A DNA stretch of 16,937 nucleotides from CAZXNF01 sp050741255 (GTDB taxonomy: Bacteria; Pseudomonadota; Gammaproteobacteria; Burkholderiales; SG8-41). The DNA lies in assembly GCA_050741255.1 (NCBI GenBank), contig JBOIEQ010000092.1, forward strand, positions 1-16,937, written 5' to 3'. Made by a program: the position numbers and the translations under genes. Shown here piece after piece: positions 14,485 through 16,937 of this stretch (positions within the stretch are counted from its first letter, which is position 1; every line of letters starts with the position of its first letter). Under the pieces are notes generated by a model that was given only the letters and a program-made list of their open reading frames with translations, had not been told where the DNA came from and ran no database searches.

Positions 14485-15180
14485 ATGCCCCGCCGCATCG
14501 CCATCGTCGAAGACGACCCCGTCATCCGCGCCAACTACGCCGACGCGCTGAAGAAGCACGGCTACGAGGTCGTGGCCTTCGCGAAACGCGCGGAGGCGAT
14601 GGCCGCGCTGCGTTCGCGGCTGCCGGACCTGGCCCTGCTCGACATCAGCCTGGGCGACGAGCCCGACGGCGGCTTCACGTTGTGCCGCGAGCTGCGCGCA
14701 CTCTCCGCCACGCTGCCGATCATCTTCCTCTCCGCGCGCGACAGCGATTTCGACGTGGTCTCCGGTCTGCGCCTCGGCGCGGACGATTACGTGACCAAGG
14801 ACACCAGTCTGCCGCACCTGCTCGCGCGCGTAGCCGCCCTGTTCCGCCGCGCCGACATCGCGCGCGAGCCCGCGCAGGTCGAGGACGTGCTGGAGCGCGG
14901 GCCGCTCTCGCTGGACTTGAAGCGCTTCAGCGTCGCCTGGCGCGGGCAGGCGGTAGACCTGACGCTCACCGAATTCTGGCTGGTGCACGCGCTCGCCAAG
15001 TTTCCCGGCCACGTGAAGGACCGCGACCAATTGATGGGCGAAGCGCACATCGTGGTGGACGACAGCACGATCACCTCGCACGTGAAGCGCCTCCGCCGCA
15101 AGTTCGCCGCGCTCGACCCGGCCTTCGACGCCATCGATACGGTCTACGGCATGGGCTATCGGTGGACAAACAAGGCGTAA
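14485..15180 (+). CDS. OmpR-type response regulator (PdsR/CreB-like)
   Basis: This 231-aa regulator has a receiver domain (1-120) and a winged-helix DNA-binding domain (about 135-231). The acidic pocket is Glu9-Asp10-Asp11, the phospho-acceptor is Asp53 in LALLDISLG, the switch serine is Ser83 in FLSARDSD, and the lysine is Lys105. Lys105 is followed by Asp, not the usual Pro. The phrase ARDSDFDVVSGLRLGADDY is, from memory, typical of regulators labelled proteobacterial dedicated sortase system (PdsR); no sortase is visible here. The DNA-binding part ends TVYGMGYRW. A TATAGT at 14444-14449 is a possible -10 box without a clear -35. The ribosome-binding site is weak. The kinase gene overlaps its end by 19 nt. 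It probably regulates the divergent CreD/SPFH genes. Confidence 0.9.
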   Translation: MPRRIAIVEDDPVIRANYADALKKHGYEVVAFAKRAEAMAALRSRLPDLALLDISLGDEPDGGFTLCRELRALSATLPIIFLSARDSDFDVVSGLRLGADDYVTKDTSLPHLLARVAALFRRADIAREPAQVEDVLERGPLSLDLKRFSVAWRGQAVDLTLTEFWLVHALAKFPGHVKDRDQLMGEAHIVVDDSTITSHVKRLRRKFAALDPAFDAIDTVYGMGYRWTNKA

Positions 15181-16754
15181 CACGCGCCTTCGGCCTGCGC
15201 ACGAAGATCGCGCTGGTCGCGCTCGTGCTGCTGGTGATCCCGTGGGTGGGCTGGAACTACCTGCAGGCGATGGAGCGCCTGCTGCGGCAGAACCAGGAGC
15301 AGCGGGTACTCGCCTCCGCGCGCGCGGTGGCGGTGGCGCTGCAGGACCGCCCGCGCCTGCTGGAACTGGTGGCGCCGCCCGCCGGCGACGGCGAACCCGC
15401 GCTGCCGCGCGCGGCAGCCGAGCAGGTGCAGCTCGTCCTCGGCGGACTGGCCCGGCCCGGGCTGCGGCTATGGGTGCTCGACGCCCGCATGCGCATCGTC
15501 GCGACGGCGGGCAACCTCGATGCCGGCCCGGCGCCGCCCCAGGACGATACGGGCTTCGGGCCGGTCGAACGTCTCGTGCACCGGGCGCTGCGCCCCGTGT
15601 TCGAGCGCGTGCTGACGGCGCCCACCGTGCCGGCCGAGGAATTCATCCCCAACGACGTCTTCAGCGGACCCTCAGTCGAGCGCGCGCTCGACGGCACCGC
15701 GACGTCACGCCGCCGCGTCATGCCGGGCGGCGATTCGGTCATCCTCTCCGCCGCGCATCCGGTGTGGGTGGGCGAAAAGGTCATCGGCGTGGCCGTTGTC
15801 GAGGAAAACACGGACGCGATCGTGACGCTGCGCAACCGCGCGCTCGAGCAACTGGCCGCGGTGACGCTGATCGCCTTCGGCGCGGCGGCGCTGGTGCTGT
15901 TCTTCTTCGCCTCGCGCCTGACGCTGCGCCTGAAGCGCCTGCGCGACGAAGCGGAGAACGCCATCGACTCGCAAGGCCGCGTGCGGCAAATCACGGCGGG
16001 CGAACGCGCGGGCGACGAGATCGGCGACCTCTCGCGCAGTTTTTCGACGGCGCTGGCGCGCCTGGCGGACTACAACCGGTACCTGGAAAACCTCGGCGGC
16101 CGGCTCTCGCACGAACTGCGCACACCGGTGGCCGTGGTGCGCAGTTCGCTCGACAACCTGAAGCTCGCGCAAACGCCCGAGGAGACGGAAACCTACCTCG
16201 TGCGCGCCAACGATGGCCTGCGCCGCCTCGACACGATCCTCACGCGCATGGGCGAGGCGACACGCCTGGAACAGACGGTTCGCGTGGAAGCGCGCGAGAT
16301 GTTCGATGCCCGCTTGGTGGTCAGCGGCTGCGTCGCCGGTTACGCGCAGGCCTATCCGCAGCGGCGCTTCGCGCTGACGGTGGCGGAGGAACCGGTGATG
16401 CTGTCCGGCGCGCCCGACCTGCTGGCGCAACTGCTCGACAAGCTGGCGGCGAATGCCGCGGATTTCGCCGGGGACGACATGCCGATCGAAGTCGCGCTGC
16501 GGCGGGCTGGCGATGAAGCGGTCATCAGCTTCGCGAACCGCGGACCGTCGCTGCCGGCGGAAATGACGGGCCGCCTGTTCGAGTCGATGGTGTCGGTGCG
16601 CCGCGGCCGCGAGGCCGGCGAGCCGCACCTGGGCCTGGGCCTCTACATCGTGCGGCTGATCGCGGAGTACCACGGCGGACGCGTGACCGCGGCCAATCGC
16701 ACGGAAGGCAGCGGCGTGGTCGTGACGGTCACGCTGCCGCTAGCTGTCGCTTAA
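15162..16754 (+). CDS. Sensor histidine kinase (PdsS/CreC-like)
   Basis: This 530-aa inner-membrane kinase is the partner of the regulator. The start is a GTG inside the end of the regulator gene; upstream in the same frame there is no credible start, only antisense-like sequence. TM1 is about residues 16-34 and TM2 about 231-252, enclosing a periplasmic sensor domain of about 195 aa. A HAMP-like linker (LRLKRLRDEAENA, GDEIGDLSRSF) leads to the H-box SHELRTP with His317. The ATPase domain shows the N-box LLDKLAANAADFAG, the G1 segment NRGPSLP, the F-box LFESMVSVR and the G2 GLGLYIVRLIAEYHGG. G1 and N-box are divergent. The ligand is unknown. It follows the class named for a sortase system, but is shorter than the roughly 700-aa members I recall. 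Confidence 0.88.
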   Translation: MDKQGVTRAFGLRTKIALVALVLLVIPWVGWNYLQAMERLLRQNQEQRVLASARAVAVALQDRPRLLELVAPPAGDGEPALPRAAAEQVQLVLGGLARPGLRLWVLDARMRIVATAGNLDAGPAPPQDDTGFGPVERLVHRALRPVFERVLTAPTVPAEEFIPNDVFSGPSVERALDGTATSRRRVMPGGDSVILSAAHPVWVGEKVIGVAVVEENTDAIVTLRNRALEQLAAVTLIAFGAAALVLFFFASRLTLRLKRLRDEAENAIDSQGRVRQITAGERAGDEIGDLSRSFSTALARLADYNRYLENLGGRLSHELRTPVAVVRSSLDNLKLAQTPEETETYLVRANDGLRRLDTILTRMGEATRLEQTVRVEAREMFDARLVVSGCVAGYAQAYPQRRFALTVAEEPVMLSGAPDLLAQLLDKLAANAADFAGDDMPIEVALRRAGDEAVISFANRGPSLPAEMTGRLFESMVSVRRGREAGEPHLGLGLYIVRLIAEYHGGRVTAANRTEGSGVVVTVTLPLAVA

Positions 16755-16755
16755 C

Positions 16756-16822
16756 CGGGGCAGCCCGGCGGCTGATTACTTCAGTCAAAGTCGCCGGGGG
16801 TAGCCCGGCGGCTAGTCACTTT
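16756..16822. repeat. Two direct repeats of a hairpin-forming unit, 40-nt period
   Basis: AGCCCGGCGGCT occurs at 16762-16773 and again at 16802-16813, each preceded by a G-run and followed by a similar TRRTYACTT segment. Each core can fold (AGCC/GGCT around CGGC). It follows the kinase stop at once. Confidence 0.7.
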
Positions 16823-16845
16823 CTCTTGTGCGGACAAGAGAAAGT
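16818..16845 (+). terminator. Perfect 12-bp inverted repeat after the kinase gene
   Basis: ACTTTCTCTTGT pairs exactly with ACAAGAGAAAGT around the loop GCGG. It lies 64 bases after the kinase stop. It may act as a bidirectional terminator, although no T-run follows. The phrase AAAGTAACCAAAGAGAAACC after it resembles a repeat I associate with many proteobacterial genomes, so it may instead be the edge of a dispersed repeat. The remaining bases to 16937 show no gene within the window. Confidence 0.6.
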
Positions 16846-16937
16846 AACCAAAGAGAAACCGCCCCAACGAACCGCCACTGTCGTGGTGTCCCTGCGCTGC
16901 TCGCCCGGCGCGGCGGCTGCGGAACTCGCTTCCGCCA

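Noticed and set aside
14073..15161. N-terminal extension of the histidine kinase through the regulator gene
   Set aside because: It is a shadow frame of the response regulator, rich in Arg and Ala, with no ribosome-binding site or domain.
1..16937. tRNA-Sec or selA/selB/selD genes, sortase, TctA/TctB, CRISPR or transposase
   Set aside because: Looked for in all regions and not seen. Their absence here neither supports nor excludes their presence elsewhere in the genome.

Overview
The window is a high-GC, gene-dense stretch that looks like a chromosome of a betaproteobacterium, most likely Burkholderiales or a relative. The evidence is the GC-rich codon usage, four solitary Bug/TctC-type periplasmic binding proteins, GTG starts, tight overlaps between genes, and a CreD-like gene beside a Pds/Cre-like two-component system. 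No rRNA, tRNA, CRISPR array or transposase is visible.

Left part (1-5437): four tripartite-tricarboxylate-type substrate-binding proteins and two carboxymuconolactone decarboxylase (CMD/AhpD-fold) proteins. Bug1 and CMD1 are co-directional. CMD2 and Bug2 are divergent, and Bug1 and Bug2 are the most similar pair. Bug4 and Bug3 form a minus-strand pair with a 4-nt overlap. No membrane subunit (TctA/TctB) is present.

The standout feature is CMD2 (2274 to 1702, minus strand). Its reading frame is cut by one in-frame UGA at exactly the place of the second cysteine of the AhpD-type CxxC motif. A strong GC hairpin with a GGU apex starts 13 nt after the UGA, and the GGU lies 19 nt after it, closely matching the geometry of the E. 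coli fdhF SECIS. I read it as a probable selenoprotein (CxxU) that ordinary gene calling would split or call a pseudogene. No sel genes lie in the window.

Middle (5695-9923): a Gfo/Idh/MocA oxidoreductase overlaps a creatininase-family hydrolase by 11 nt and is probably catabolic. After them come minus-strand genes for a small lipoprotein, a DUF2306 membrane protein, a DHCW-type cupin and a YdjM-like membrane hydrolase.

Right part (9937-16754): a minus-strand run holds a 51-aa membrane peptide, a CreD-like inner-membrane protein, an SPFH/band-7 protein and a secreted SH3b-like protein. It diverges from an OmpR-type response regulator and a histidine kinase that overlap by 19 nt. This looks like an envelope-sensing module in which the two-component pair may control the CreD/SPFH genes; that link is inferred from position only.

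Intergenic spaces carry a family of degenerate GGGATT-type repeats. Two of these loci form inverted pairs between convergent genes. The right edge enters another repeat region with a perfect 12-bp hairpin. No gene-free stretch exceeds 300 bases.
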